From the NCBI GenBank assembly GCA_041394885.1, contig JAWKHI010000008.1, positions 62,001 through 126,000 of the forward strand: a DNA stretch of 64,000 nucleotides, in the 5' to 3' direction. The translations under genes and the position numbers were made by a program. Under the pieces are notes generated by a model, which worked only from the letters and a program-made list of their open reading frames with translations, did not search any database and was not told where the DNA came from. The stretch comes from DSOI01 sp041394885. Lineage in GTDB: Bacteria > Acidobacteriota > Terriglobia > Bryobacterales > Bryobacteraceae. Positions 56,669 through 64,000 of the stretch are shown here, piece after piece (within the stretch, counting starts at the first letter, position 1; the number at the start of each line of letters is the position of its first letter).

Positions 56669-58012
56669 ATGATGCGGCATGCATGGCTGATGGCCCTGGC
56701 AGGAATCTCGTGGGGCGCCTCGCCCGTCGACTCCGTCTTCGCGCCTTACACCGCTCCAGGATCCCCGGGCTGCGCCGTCGGCGTGCTTGAAAGAGGGAAG
56801 GTGGCGCTCGCCAAAGGCTACGGCCTGGCCAATCTCGACGATGCCATTCCGCTCACCGCGAAGTCCCGCTTCTACATGGCGTCGGTGTCGAAGCAATTCA
56901 CGTCGATGGCGGCGCTGATGGCCGAACGGGAAGGGCGGCTGGCCCTGAACGATCCGCTGTCCAGACATTTTCCGGAAATGCCGGCATACGCGGCCCACAT
57001 CCCGCTACGGCGGATGCTCGATCACACCGCGGGGCTGCGCGACTACCTCACCCTGTGGGGCTTGAAGGGCTGGAGCAACGAAAGCGTCCTCACCGAAGCG
57101 CCCACGTTGTCGCTCATCGCGCGCCAGAAGGCGCTCGACTTCGAGCCGGGGTCCGCATACAGTTACTCCAACAGCGGATACTTTCTCATGGCGCTGCTGA
57201 TCGAGCGAATCAGCGGCCAGCGCCTGGACGACTACTTACAGCAGCGGCTCTTCCGGCCGTTGGGTATGACAGCGACGGGGTTCCAGCACGATCACGCCGT
57301 ACCGGTGCCCAATCGCGCGCAAGGCTACCGCCGCGACAAGGACGCCTGGCGTACTGCCGGAGTCGGCTTTGACGTCGTCGGCAGCGGCGGCCTCTATTCC
57401 AACATCGAAGATATGTTGCGTTGGGCCAGCCACTTCGACGATCCTAAGGCCGACGCCGCTCTGTTGGACCTCCTCCAAACCCCGGGACACCTCACCAACG
57501 GCGACGAGACCCCGCGCGGATACGCGCTCGGCCTGATTCGCGACCATGCCTCCGGACTTACACGCATCTCGCACGCCGGCGGAGCCACCGGCTATCGGAC
57601 CTTCTTTCTCCGGTTCCCGGAAAAGAAGCTGAGCGTGGTGACGCTGTGCAACGCGGGCAACGCGAACCCGGAAGACCTTTCGATGCGTGTGGCCGCGGCC
57701 TACCTCCCCGCGCTGCAGCCCGATGCCAAGCCGCCGGCTGCACAGTCCACCCCGCGGACCGCGCCACCTCCGGGTGATCGCCAGGCGCTCACCGGGCTCT
57801 ACTACAGCGGCGAACTGCAAACGGTGTGGCGCATCGTCGAGCGTGGCGGACGGCTCTACCGGCAGTCCGACGGTGGGGAAAGTGAGATCCTGCGCGACGC
57901 CAAGGGCACCCTCACCGTGGCCGGCGCTACGATTGTGCCCGGCAAGGACGGTTTTTCCGTGTCAGCGGGCCGTGCTCACGATATTCAGTTCCGCGCGGCG
58001 CCCGCCGAATGA
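56669..58012 (+). CDS. Serine hydrolase of the beta-lactamase / class C family
   Basis: 447 residues with a signal peptide (AWLMALAGISWG). Active-site motifs: Ser72-x-x-Lys75 (MASVSKQFTSM), Tyr166-x-Asn168 (YSYSNSGYF) and HAGGATGYR in place of the KTG box. Such proteins are D-aminopeptidases, esterases or PBP4*-like peptidases rather than antibiotic-resistance enzymes. A C-terminal lipocalin-like domain follows a Pro-rich linker at about residue 360 (LTGLYYSGELQTVWRIVERG). The last 51 bases overlap the convergent FAD oxidoreductase gene. Confidence 0.85.
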   Translation: MMRHAWLMALAGISWGASPVDSVFAPYTAPGSPGCAVGVLERGKVALAKGYGLANLDDAIPLTAKSRFYMASVSKQFTSMAALMAEREGRLALNDPLSRHFPEMPAYAAHIPLRRMLDHTAGLRDYLTLWGLKGWSNESVLTEAPTLSLIARQKALDFEPGSAYSYSNSGYFLMALLIERISGQRLDDYLQQRLFRPLGMTATGFQHDHAVPVPNRAQGYRRDKDAWRTAGVGFDVVGSGGLYSNIEDMLRWASHFDDPKADAALLDLLQTPGHLTNGDETPRGYALGLIRDHASGLTRISHAGGATGYRTFFLRFPEKKLSVVTLCNAGNANPEDLSMRVAAAYLPALQPDAKPPAAQSTPRTAPPPGDRQALTGLYYSGELQTVWRIVERGGRLYRQSDGGESEILRDAKGTLTVAGATIVPGKDGFSVSAGRAHDIQFRAAPAE

Positions 58013-59302
58013 TGCCGTGCTGCGCTCGGCCCCGACCGGTGCGGCAATTTTCCGCGCGGCTTCGATCGCCGCACCCATCGCTCGATCGTCGTTGCGGTGG
58101 CTGCCTTTGCGCCCCGCCAGTTGCAGATTCGGCAGATTCGGAAGAAATTCGCCTACTACCCCGAGCGCGCGGTCCGATGCATCGTCGCAAATGGGGTGCG
58201 CCCGTGGAACCCGTAGAATCACACCCGCTGTGACCTCCTTGCCATCGGCGAGGCCGATCAGCTCCAACTCGCGGCGGGCCAGTGCCAGCAACGATGCGTC
58301 CGGCGCCTTCCAAAGTGCGTCTTCCCGGGAACAGAAGTACTCGAGCCCCAGGCACGACACCGGCCCATCCGGCGCCGCTTGCGGGCCAAACCAGTTGGTA
58401 TAGTTCCGGATACGGCTCACCTGGAAGGCGGGATCGGCGATGTCGACCCAGTGATCCGGAAACAGGTCCCGCCCTTCGACAATCAGCGCCACCGTGATCG
58501 AGTGGCGGTAGCGGAGCGCGCCAGCGGCGGCCAGTACGCCAGGCGGCGGCAGCGGATCGAGCATCTTTAATAGGTGGCGGAGGGGAACGGTGCTCATGTA
58601 GTGGCTGCCGTGGTAGTACCGTCCGCCGGCCACCACGCCGCTGATGCCTCCGGGCTCCCAGAAGATCTTCTCCACCGGCGATTGCAGACACAAGCGATGG
58701 CCGTTGTATTGGAGCTTGTCCGCCAGACGGTCCCACATCGCGCCAGCGCCTTCGCAAGGATAGACAAACGAGCTCAGCGCGGATCCCGCCACCGGCGGCG
58801 ACGCCCATCCCGCCTGGATCAGCCCGCTTGGCATTCCCCACACCTTTTCGGCATGGCTCACAATCTTCTCCCCAAGCCCCTGCCCATAGCGGTTGGCGGC
58901 TTCGCCGGCCAGATCCTCGCGCGGGGCCCCGGGCGCGGCGCGGGCGGCAAGGTAGCTCAGGCCGCAGCGAAACTTCTCGAACACACTCAGGACCGCCAGG
59001 ACTGTCACCGGTTGCAAAGGATTCGAGACGTATTGGCCGTTCAGATAGGTGCGCGACCGATGCGCGCCGGTCATCGCGCCCTCGGGGAAAACGTCGTTGG
59101 CGATGCGCTCGATCGGGCCGTGCTCGGCCGAAAAACGGAGGCCTCCGAGATCGACACGGCACCCTTCCCATTGCACCGTGCGAGAGTTTCCGCCCACCAT
59201 CGGGTCCAGTTCGAGGAGCGTGGTGGAAACGTGGTGATTGCTCAGTTCAAGGGCAGCGGTGAGCCCCGCCGGTCCGGCTCCGAAGATGACTGCGTGCTTC
59301 AA
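57962..59302 (-). CDS. FAD-dependent oxidoreductase of the amine oxidase / UDP-galactopyranose mutase-like group
   Basis: 446 residues. N-terminal Rossmann loop VIFGAGPAGLTAALEL with ELDPMVGGNSRTVQWEGCRV and DLGGLRFS, and C-terminal FAD contact NLQLAGRKGSHRNDDRAMGA. Internal FVYPCEGAGAMWDRLADKLQ and MSTVPLRHLLKML are typical for NAD(P)-binding proteins paired with glycosyl or prenyl-phosphate genes. The reaction is unknown. It runs divergently from the UbiA-family gene at 59429 and probably belongs to the same envelope-glycan pathway. Confidence 0.8.
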   Translation of the reverse strand: MKHAVIFGAGPAGLTAALELSNHHVSTTLLELDPMVGGNSRTVQWEGCRVDLGGLRFSAEHGPIERIANDVFPEGAMTGAHRSRTYLNGQYVSNPLQPVTVLAVLSVFEKFRCGLSYLAARAAPGAPREDLAGEAANRYGQGLGEKIVSHAEKVWGMPSGLIQAGWASPPVAGSALSSFVYPCEGAGAMWDRLADKLQYNGHRLCLQSPVEKIFWEPGGISGVVAGGRYYHGSHYMSTVPLRHLLKMLDPLPPPGVLAAAGALRYRHSITVALIVEGRDLFPDHWVDIADPAFQVSRIRNYTNWFGPQAAPDGPVSCLGLEYFCSREDALWKAPDASLLALARRELELIGLADGKEVTAGVILRVPRAHPICDDASDRALGVVGEFLPNLPNLQLAGRKGSHRNDDRAMGAAIEAARKIAAPVGAERSTASFGGRRAELNIVSTAR

Positions 59303-59428
59303 GACGATGGGTTCCTGGAAGGAAGTGTACGGGGGAAACCCCCGGCGGAGAATCCCACGAGACGTCCATTACCCTATTGGCCCTGGCAGTACCATTGGTG
59401 CGGATTCGCCAGCGGCTACTCTAGGAGG

Positions 59429-60349
59429 GTGGCCGAACAGGGAAAGACCGCGGAGCTGCGGATACGGGATGGTGGAATCGCGCCCGCCCTGCTGCGGCTG
59501 ATTCGTCCGGGACAGTGGGCCAAGAACACCCTCATTGTGGCGCCGATGTTGCTCGGTCACAGGCTCTCCTCGCCCGAAATCTGGGGACCGGCGATCACGG
59601 CCTTCTTCGCGTTCTCGTTTTGCGCTTCCGCTCTCTATGTCTGGAACGACCTGTTGGACGTGAACGCCGATCAGGCCCACCCACGCAAGCGGCTCCGCCC
59701 TTTGGCGGCCGGAACGGTGACGCCACGAGCCGCGATGGTGGCAATGACGGTGCTGCTGGCCGCGTCGGTGGGGCTGAGCACGCTGCTCCCTCCGGCCACA
59801 TGGGGACTGCTCCTCGCCTACGCCGGCGGCTCCATCTGCTACTCAGCGCTATTGAAGCGCCTGACCGTGATTGACGTGGTGACGCTGGCCGCGTTCTACA
59901 CCCTCCGCATTTTCTACGGCGGTGCGGCCACAGGAATCAAGGTCTCGGTGTGGACCATGGCGTTCTCCGTGTTTCTGTTCCTGTCTCTGGCGCTGATCAA
60001 GCGGCTCACCGAGTTGCGCGGGGCCACATCCAAGGCGGACGCCGCCGTCGTGGGCCGTTCCTACCGGCCAGAGGATCTGCCGGTGCTCGGGTCGCTGGCC
60101 GCCGCGTCGGGATACCTCGCCGCGCTGGTGGTGGGTCTCTACATCCAGAGCCCCGAGGTGCAGGCGCTCTACACCAAGCCGCAGTATTTGTGGTTCCTGA
60201 TGCCGGCTTTGATCTATTGGATCAGCCGCGCGCTCGTGTTGGCCAACCGGGGGGAAATGGACGACGATCCGGTGCTGTACGCGTTGCGGGATCCGGCAAG
60301 CTATGTCGCCGGGGCGTGCTGCGCCCTGGTGGCATATCTGGCCACTTGA
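59429..60349 (+). CDS. UbiA-family prenyltransferase (decaprenyl-phosphate phosphoribosyltransferase-like)
   Basis: 306 residues from GTG 59429, the first plausible start after the divergent gene; AGGAGG touches the codon, so the start is uncertain. The UbiA Asp-rich motif NDLLDVNADQAHP-RKRLRPL is present after RLIRPGQWAKNTLIVAPMLL. The second motif region reads AFYTLRIFYGGAATGIKVSV. Eight or nine membrane segments. RPGQWAKN and RPLAAGTV are characteristic of the DPPR synthase branch, which makes decaprenyl-phosphoryl-5-phosphoribose for arabinan-like polymers. The paired FAD oxidoreductase could act on such a lipid sugar. Confidence 0.82.
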   Translation: MAEQGKTAELRIRDGGIAPALLRLIRPGQWAKNTLIVAPMLLGHRLSSPEIWGPAITAFFAFSFCASALYVWNDLLDVNADQAHPRKRLRPLAAGTVTPRAAMVAMTVLLAASVGLSTLLPPATWGLLLAYAGGSICYSALLKRLTVIDVVTLAAFYTLRIFYGGAATGIKVSVWTMAFSVFLFLSLALIKRLTELRGATSKADAAVVGRSYRPEDLPVLGSLAAASGYLAALVVGLYIQSPEVQALYTKPQYLWFLMPALIYWISRALVLANRGEMDDDPVLYALRDPASYVAGACCALVAYLAT

Positions 60350-60366
60350 GCCACGCCGCAATCCGG

Positions 60367-60564
60367 TCACGAATGCCGCGGACGCAGCACCCGCGCCGGC
60401 AGGTACAGGATCGCCTTCAGCAGCTCGAGTACACCGTCGACCGCGATGCCAACAATGCGGAACGGCAGCAGCAGCAGCCACACTACCGGATAGGCCAGCA
60501 ATGCCAGCAGCGCCAATGGCCAGCAAAGCACGAAGAGTAGACACCAAAGCAGGAATTTGAGCAT
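60367..60564 (-). CDS. Small membrane protein
   Basis: 65 residues from ATG 60564 (MLKFLLWCLLFVLCWPLALL). Two hydrophobic stretches (to AYPVVWLLLLPF) and an amphipathic tail (VLELLKAILYLPARVL). Function unknown. The gene lies 47 bases after the stop at 60612 and probably shares its transcript. Confidence 0.6.
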   Translation of the reverse strand: MLKFLLWCLLFVLCWPLALLALLAYPVVWLLLLPFRIVGIAVDGVLELLKAILYLPARVLRPRHS

Positions 60565-60611
60565 CTCGCTAGCGAATACGCGAACCGGCTCGCTAAAGTT
60601 CCCGGAATCGG

Positions 60612-61454
60612 CTACTCGGCGCGGACGCGGGCCGCTTCCACGGACCGCCGGCTGAACCGCTCGAAATGGTTCACTTCCTGCCGCCGGATCGTCTTCACCA
60701 TCAACACGCGGGCGTCGAAGCGGAAGCGCTGCCAGTCCGTGATCCAAGCTCTTTCGGCGAGCCGCTGGCGCGACAAGCCGAACTGGGTTCCTTTGACGAT
60801 TTTTCCGAAAAGCCCGTAGGCGATGGAGATGTCGTCGAATACTTCCACTTCCACCCGGACCACTTCCTTCTCCGCCTTGTCGATCCACAGTTTGCCCCGC
60901 GTCTTCTCGAAGACCCGCGCGCGCAGATTGCGGGGCTTGTACCCCGGCCGCGGCTCGAACTGGAGCACCAACGTCGCGCGCCCTTCGCGCGACTCTTCAC
61001 CGGCAAGGCGATAATCGAGTGCCTCGGGGAACTCCTGGAGCCACACCATGTGCTCATCGCGCCGTGACTGCGCGCGTTTTTCCGGCGGAGTCTCCTTCCA
61101 CTCCCGCGCCTGTGCCCGAAGCGACTCCAGGTCGGCCGCTGTTTCCGCATCCGTAAGGGGCTTGCCATTGCGTTCGGTGGCCCGGCGCAGCACAACGCCA
61201 TCCACCACCACCATTTCCCACGCCGATGTTGTGCGGCGGACCGTCTTGCCCGCGGCGTTGAACTCGATGCTCTCGTTGCGCCCGGCGAAAAGATAGTCCT
61301 CCCGCAGCTTGCTTTCCCGGTTCAGACCTTCCAGCGATTCCCGCACCAGGGCTCGCAGCCCGGCGGGCGATTCGCCCGCGGCGGGCAAACACAGCGGCAG
61401 CGATTGCAGCAGAATCGCGGTGGCCGCGGAGACGAGCAGCGATGGCGTTCGCAT
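60612..61454 (-). CDS. Secreted protein of unknown function (outer-membrane lipoprotein-sorting-like)
   Basis: 280 residues from ATG 61454 with a signal peptide (SAATAILLQSLPLCLPAAG). Features: LREDYLFAGRNESIEFNAAG, SAWEMVVVDGVVLRRATERN, VLQFEPRPGYKPRNLRARVF, GKLWIDKAEKEVVRVEVEVF and FEKTRGKLW. The 'F..G.lWIDk...evvrve' strand order is that of LolA/LolB-like half-barrels often seen in Acidobacteria. No catalytic motif. Longer frames upstream (to 61577) read through the tandem repeat and are rejected. Confidence 0.65.
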   Translation of the reverse strand: MRTPSLLVSAATAILLQSLPLCLPAAGESPAGLRALVRESLEGLNRESKLREDYLFAGRNESIEFNAAGKTVRRTTSAWEMVVVDGVVLRRATERNGKPLTDAETAADLESLRAQAREWKETPPEKRAQSRRDEHMVWLQEFPEALDYRLAGEESREGRATLVLQFEPRPGYKPRNLRARVFEKTRGKLWIDKAEKEVVRVEVEVFDDISIAYGLFGKIVKGTQFGLSRQRLAERAWITDWQRFRFDARVLMVKTIRRQEVNHFERFSRRSVEAARVRAE

Positions 61455-61510
61455 TTCGATAGCTTCGAGGGGAAGCATAGCAGGGTGAGGCCCCCAGCGG
61501 AAGGGGGGCG

Positions 61511-61551
61511 GCAGCTCGTTCGCAGCTCGTTGCAGCTCGTTGCAGCTCGTT
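61511..61551. repeat. Four tandem copies of GCAGCTCGTT
   Basis: GCAGCTCGTT at 61511, 61522, 61532 and 61542, the first two separated by one extra C. Located between the divergent genes starting at 61454 and 61655. Likely slippage product. Confidence 0.85.
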
Positions 61552-61654
61552 GGCGGAGCCTGCCCCGGAACGGGCAAAGTCTGACGGAGACCCGTGGCGG
61601 AGTTTACGTCACTTCACCCCCCAATGCTCCCCCGTTGGGGTTACAGTAAAAACT

Positions 61655-63433
61655 ATGACCGCTCCGATAGCCAACGCGTCCTCCGGCGGCAAGGTGATCG
61701 TGATCACGGCCCCTTTGACAGAGACCATTGACCATGCCGGGTATTTCATCCAAATGGCGATCGCTTCGCTGCCCATTTGGCTTGAAGGCATCCTGAACAG
61801 GAAGTATCCAAAGTGGCGGGAAGTGGAGCGCAACCCCGACGGTTCGGCGCGATACATGCCCGCCGGTGTGCGCGCTCTCGAAGCCTCGCTGCTGCGGGAG
61901 TTCCCGGCGGACGACATCGTCTGCTGCTTCCCGGACGACCTCGACCAGTTCGTCGGCCCGAACACGCGCGTGGTGGCCGTCTCCACCCACAATCCCCTGG
62001 GCGTCACCTTCGCCGCCGGCGTTTACACATCCATTTTCGGATCGTCGCGAAAGCCGGTGAACTCGCACTATGCCTCGCTGATGTTCGACAAGATCAAGTC
62101 CAGCCCCTATCGCCGCAATTTCAAGGTGATCGCCGGCGGTTCCGGCGGATGGCAGATCACGCAAACCGATTCCTGGGACGAGTTGAGCGTCGATTGTGTG
62201 GTGGAAGGGCGCAGTGAGTCCTCCGACACCATGGCGCTGTTTCACAAGGCCATCCGTGGCGAGGAACTGCCCCGCCAGTTGGACGTGAAGCATCCCACCG
62301 GAGCCGAGGGCATTCTTCTTCCCAACCGCCGGACCACGTTCGGCGTCGTCGAAATGACCACCGGATGCGGCCGCCGCTGCCAGTTCTGCGTGCCGGACCT
62401 CAATCCACAAATCGACGTCCCCAAAGACAAAATCATGGGCGCGGTGTACGCCAATGTTCGTGAGGGTAACAAACAAATATCACTCGCCACCGAGGACATG
62501 TTCATTTGGGGACAGGTGCACACCGACACCCCGTTCTACTTCCCCAACCGCGAGGCATTGCTCGATCTCTATTCCTCCATCGTGAACACGCCGGGCGTGG
62601 AGCAGCATATCCTCAGTCACTCCACGATGGCGCCGGCCGTTGTGGACCCGCTACTCATCAAGCAGCTCTCGGAAACCCTGCTCGACAAGAGCCCGATCAC
62701 ACTGCCGATGTACAGCACCCATCCCAAGAAGAAGATTCTCGCGCCGTTGATCGGCCTCGAGACCGGTTCTGTGCGGATCGCCAAGCAGGTGATGCCGTCC
62801 AAGGGGATTCCGTTTCCCATCGACGAGTGGCCCAGCGTGTTCGTGGAAGGCCTGCGCGTGATGAACGAGAACAACTGGTTTCCCGCCGTCACCCTCATCG
62901 TCGGCAATCCGGGCGAAACCGACGACGACGTGAAAGCCACCCTCGACCTGATCTACGAAGTGGAGCGGCGCGGATTGTTCGCGTTCTTCATCCCGTCGAT
63001 CTTCACTCCGCTGCATGACACGCGCATGGAGCACAAAAAGGGAGTAACCGAGACGCAGAAATTATCCCCGCTCCAATGGCAGTTGATGATGAAGTGCTGG
63101 AAGCTGAATCTGCGTCCGGGCAACTATAGCTGGTGGGCTCCCTACGTTTGGCGCGCCGGCTCCATCGTCATGTGGCTCTGGAAGCTGCGCAAGATCAATG
63201 GCCCCAACTTCGCGTGGCCGCTGTTGATGTTCGCCGGCGCCATGCCGGAATCGTGGATGGCCAAGCTCGGCAAGATTCACTATGGACGCAAACTGGAGCT
63301 CAAATCACGCAAAGAGCTGTTGAAGACGATTCGGCCGCAGCATTGGAAGTATCTGCGCGCCGACAATGGCGACGTCCCCACAGGCCCCGTAGGCGGTCCG
63401 CCCGAGCCGGTTTTGAACGTACTGGCCGGGTGA
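61655..63433 (+). CDS. Radical SAM protein with N-terminal B12-binding-like domain
   Basis: 592 residues from ATG 61655. The N-terminal ~200 residues resemble a cobalamin-binding Rossmann domain (KVIVITAPLTETIDHAGYF, DDIVCCFPDDLDQFV, FKVIAGGSGGWQ), but no DxHxxG motif was seen. The radical SAM cluster is C238-x3-C242-x2-C245 (TTGCGRRCQFCVPDLNP). Downstream LSHSTMAPAVV, PLIGLETGSVRIAKQVMPSK and TLIVGNPGETDDDVKATLDL are standard for B12-type radical SAM enzymes. The C-terminal part (NYSWWAPYVWRAGSIVMWLW) has a hydrophobic helix that may touch the membrane. Substrate unknown. Confidence 0.85.
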   Translation: MTAPIANASSGGKVIVITAPLTETIDHAGYFIQMAIASLPIWLEGILNRKYPKWREVERNPDGSARYMPAGVRALEASLLREFPADDIVCCFPDDLDQFVGPNTRVVAVSTHNPLGVTFAAGVYTSIFGSSRKPVNSHYASLMFDKIKSSPYRRNFKVIAGGSGGWQITQTDSWDELSVDCVVEGRSESSDTMALFHKAIRGEELPRQLDVKHPTGAEGILLPNRRTTFGVVEMTTGCGRRCQFCVPDLNPQIDVPKDKIMGAVYANVREGNKQISLATEDMFIWGQVHTDTPFYFPNREALLDLYSSIVNTPGVEQHILSHSTMAPAVVDPLLIKQLSETLLDKSPITLPMYSTHPKKKILAPLIGLETGSVRIAKQVMPSKGIPFPIDEWPSVFVEGLRVMNENNWFPAVTLIVGNPGETDDDVKATLDLIYEVERRGLFAFFIPSIFTPLHDTRMEHKKGVTETQKLSPLQWQLMMKCWKLNLRPGNYSWWAPYVWRAGSIVMWLWKLRKINGPNFAWPLLMFAGAMPESWMAKLGKIHYGRKLELKSRKELLKTIRPQHWKYLRADNGDVPTGPVGGPPEPVLNVLAG

Positions 63434-63490
63434 GCCCCTCGAACACGGGGGTACTGCCATCCTGCTAGACTATCGGTAGGGCCAATTCTC

Positions 63491-64000
63491 ATGAAGATTT
63501 TCCTTGATACCGCCAATTTGGACGAACTTCGCAAAGGGGCGGCGTGGGGTATCGTCGACGGTGTGACGACCAACCCCTCGCTGATCGCCAAGGAAGGGAT
63601 TCCGCTCGAGGAACAGATCCGCCGGATCTGCGACATCGTCGACGGCGACATCAGCGCCGAGGTAGTGGCCACCGAGCATGAGGCCATGGTGGTAGAGGCA
63701 CGCAACCTCGCCAAGATCCACAAGAACATTGTGGTGAAGGTCCCACTCACCCGCGACGGCATCAAGACCACCGCGATGCTGAGCAAAGAGGGCATTCGGT
63801 TCAACGTGACCTTGTGCTTCACCTCGAGCCAGGCCCTGTTGGCTGCCAAAGCCGGCGCCTTTTTCGTGAGTCCGTTCGTCGGGCGGCTGGACGACATCTC
63901 CCAGGAAGGGATGACGCTGATTCGCGATATCGCGCAAATCTACCGCAACTACAACTTCCAGACTCAGATTCTGGCCGCGTCGCTCCGTTCCCCGCTGCAC
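63491..64000 (+). CDS. Transaldolase / fructose-6-phosphate aldolase family, 3' end outside window
   Basis: 170 residues are visible. MKIFLDTANLDELRKGAAWG and IVDGVTTNPSLIAKEG are the family's opening strands; the Schiff-base lysine is Lys83 in NIVVKVPLTRDG; RFNVTLCFTSSQALLAAKAG and SPFVGRLDDI follow. These are features of the short (about 215-residue) fsa/mipB-type transaldolases. It transfers dihydroxyacetone units or cleaves fructose-6-phosphate in the cytoplasm. The frame remains open at the end of the window. Confidence 0.92.
   Translation, partial: MKIFLDTANLDELRKGAAWGIVDGVTTNPSLIAKEGIPLEEQIRRICDIVDGDISAEVVATEHEAMVVEARNLAKIHKNIVVKVPLTRDGIKTTAMLSKEGIRFNVTLCFTSSQALLAAKAGAFFVSPFVGRLDDISQEGMTLIRDIAQIYRNYNFQTQILAASLRSPLH

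Noticed and set aside
58574..59428. A long open frame on the plus strand (285 codons) before the prenyltransferase start
   Set aside because: It lies opposite the well-supported FAD oxidoreductase gene, has no family features and is a by-product of high GC; the real gene begins at about 59429.
63434..63480. Factor-independent terminator after the radical SAM gene (CCCC...GGGG)
   Set aside because: Short stem with no following T-run.

Overview
The window is GC-rich, densely coding DNA that looks like an Acidobacteriota chromosome, most probably the Solibacteres/Bryobacterales group. The basis is the mix of families: a DUF1592 (cytochrome-c type) / DUF1552 gene pair, very large secreted FG-GAP/BACON/DUF11 proteins, poly-leucine-rich-repeat proteins, PQQ dehydrogenase, GH29 and a heavy-metal RND system. 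Short intergenic AAACGAACCCAA repeats also fit. The taxonomic call is inference; no rRNA gene is present.

Layout. 1-2930 (+): end of a PQQ dehydrogenase, a YHYH-domain protein and a secreted protein of unknown function. 2917-20711 (-): an 18 kb array of four paralogous giant secreted proteins (A-D). Their parts are an ADW-type N-terminal domain, FG-GAP propeller blades, two beta/gamma-crystallin-like modules, a DUF11 domain, BACON domains and a duplicated C-terminal module of about 140 residues. The array is punctuated by two copies of a deletion scar made of DUF1592, DUF1552 and propeller N-terminal pieces. 20776-24423 (-): intact DUF1552 and DUF1592 genes. 24843-29809 (-): a five-gene operon of an OmpR-type regulator, a stand-alone receiver, an outer-membrane barrel, a cupredoxin-like protein and a frameshifted sensor kinase. 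29939-33690: a secreted protein, a GH29 alpha-L-fucosidase, an unknown protein and galU. 33700-40022: accessory region with transposase remnants, a toxin-antitoxin pair, a complete IS630 element with inverted repeats and TA target duplication, a duplicated 5' piece of galU, an ATPase remnant and a decayed ISL3 transposase. 40503-44876: tRNA-Gln(TTG), selA and two leucine-rich-repeat proteins. 44917-54792: metal region with a NosL-like protein, an unknown secreted protein, cusA/cusB/cusC, and a divergently encoded kinase / sigma-54 regulator pair. 54840-56616: truncated GNAT gene and phosphonate-degradation remnants (phnX tail, PhnZ-like HD protein). 56669-64000: serine hydrolase, FAD oxidoreductase, UbiA-family prenyltransferase, two unknown proteins, a B12-type radical SAM protein and the start of a transaldolase-family gene.

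How genes work together. The Cus genes form a tripartite Cu(I)/Ag(I) efflux pump; the three pump methionines known from E. coli CusA can be seen. It probably answers to the neighbouring kinase/NtrC-type regulator. The cupredoxin/porin/two-component operon is a second envelope module. The giant proteins and the DUF1592/DUF1552 pair seem to have been duplicated as one unit.

Caution. Single-base frameshifts are very common. They cluster in one copy of each near-identical repeat, but also occur in single-copy genes (the sensor kinase, the ISL3 transposase, the HD protein). Many 'broken' genes may therefore be sequencing or assembly errors rather than true pseudogenes; each entry says where.
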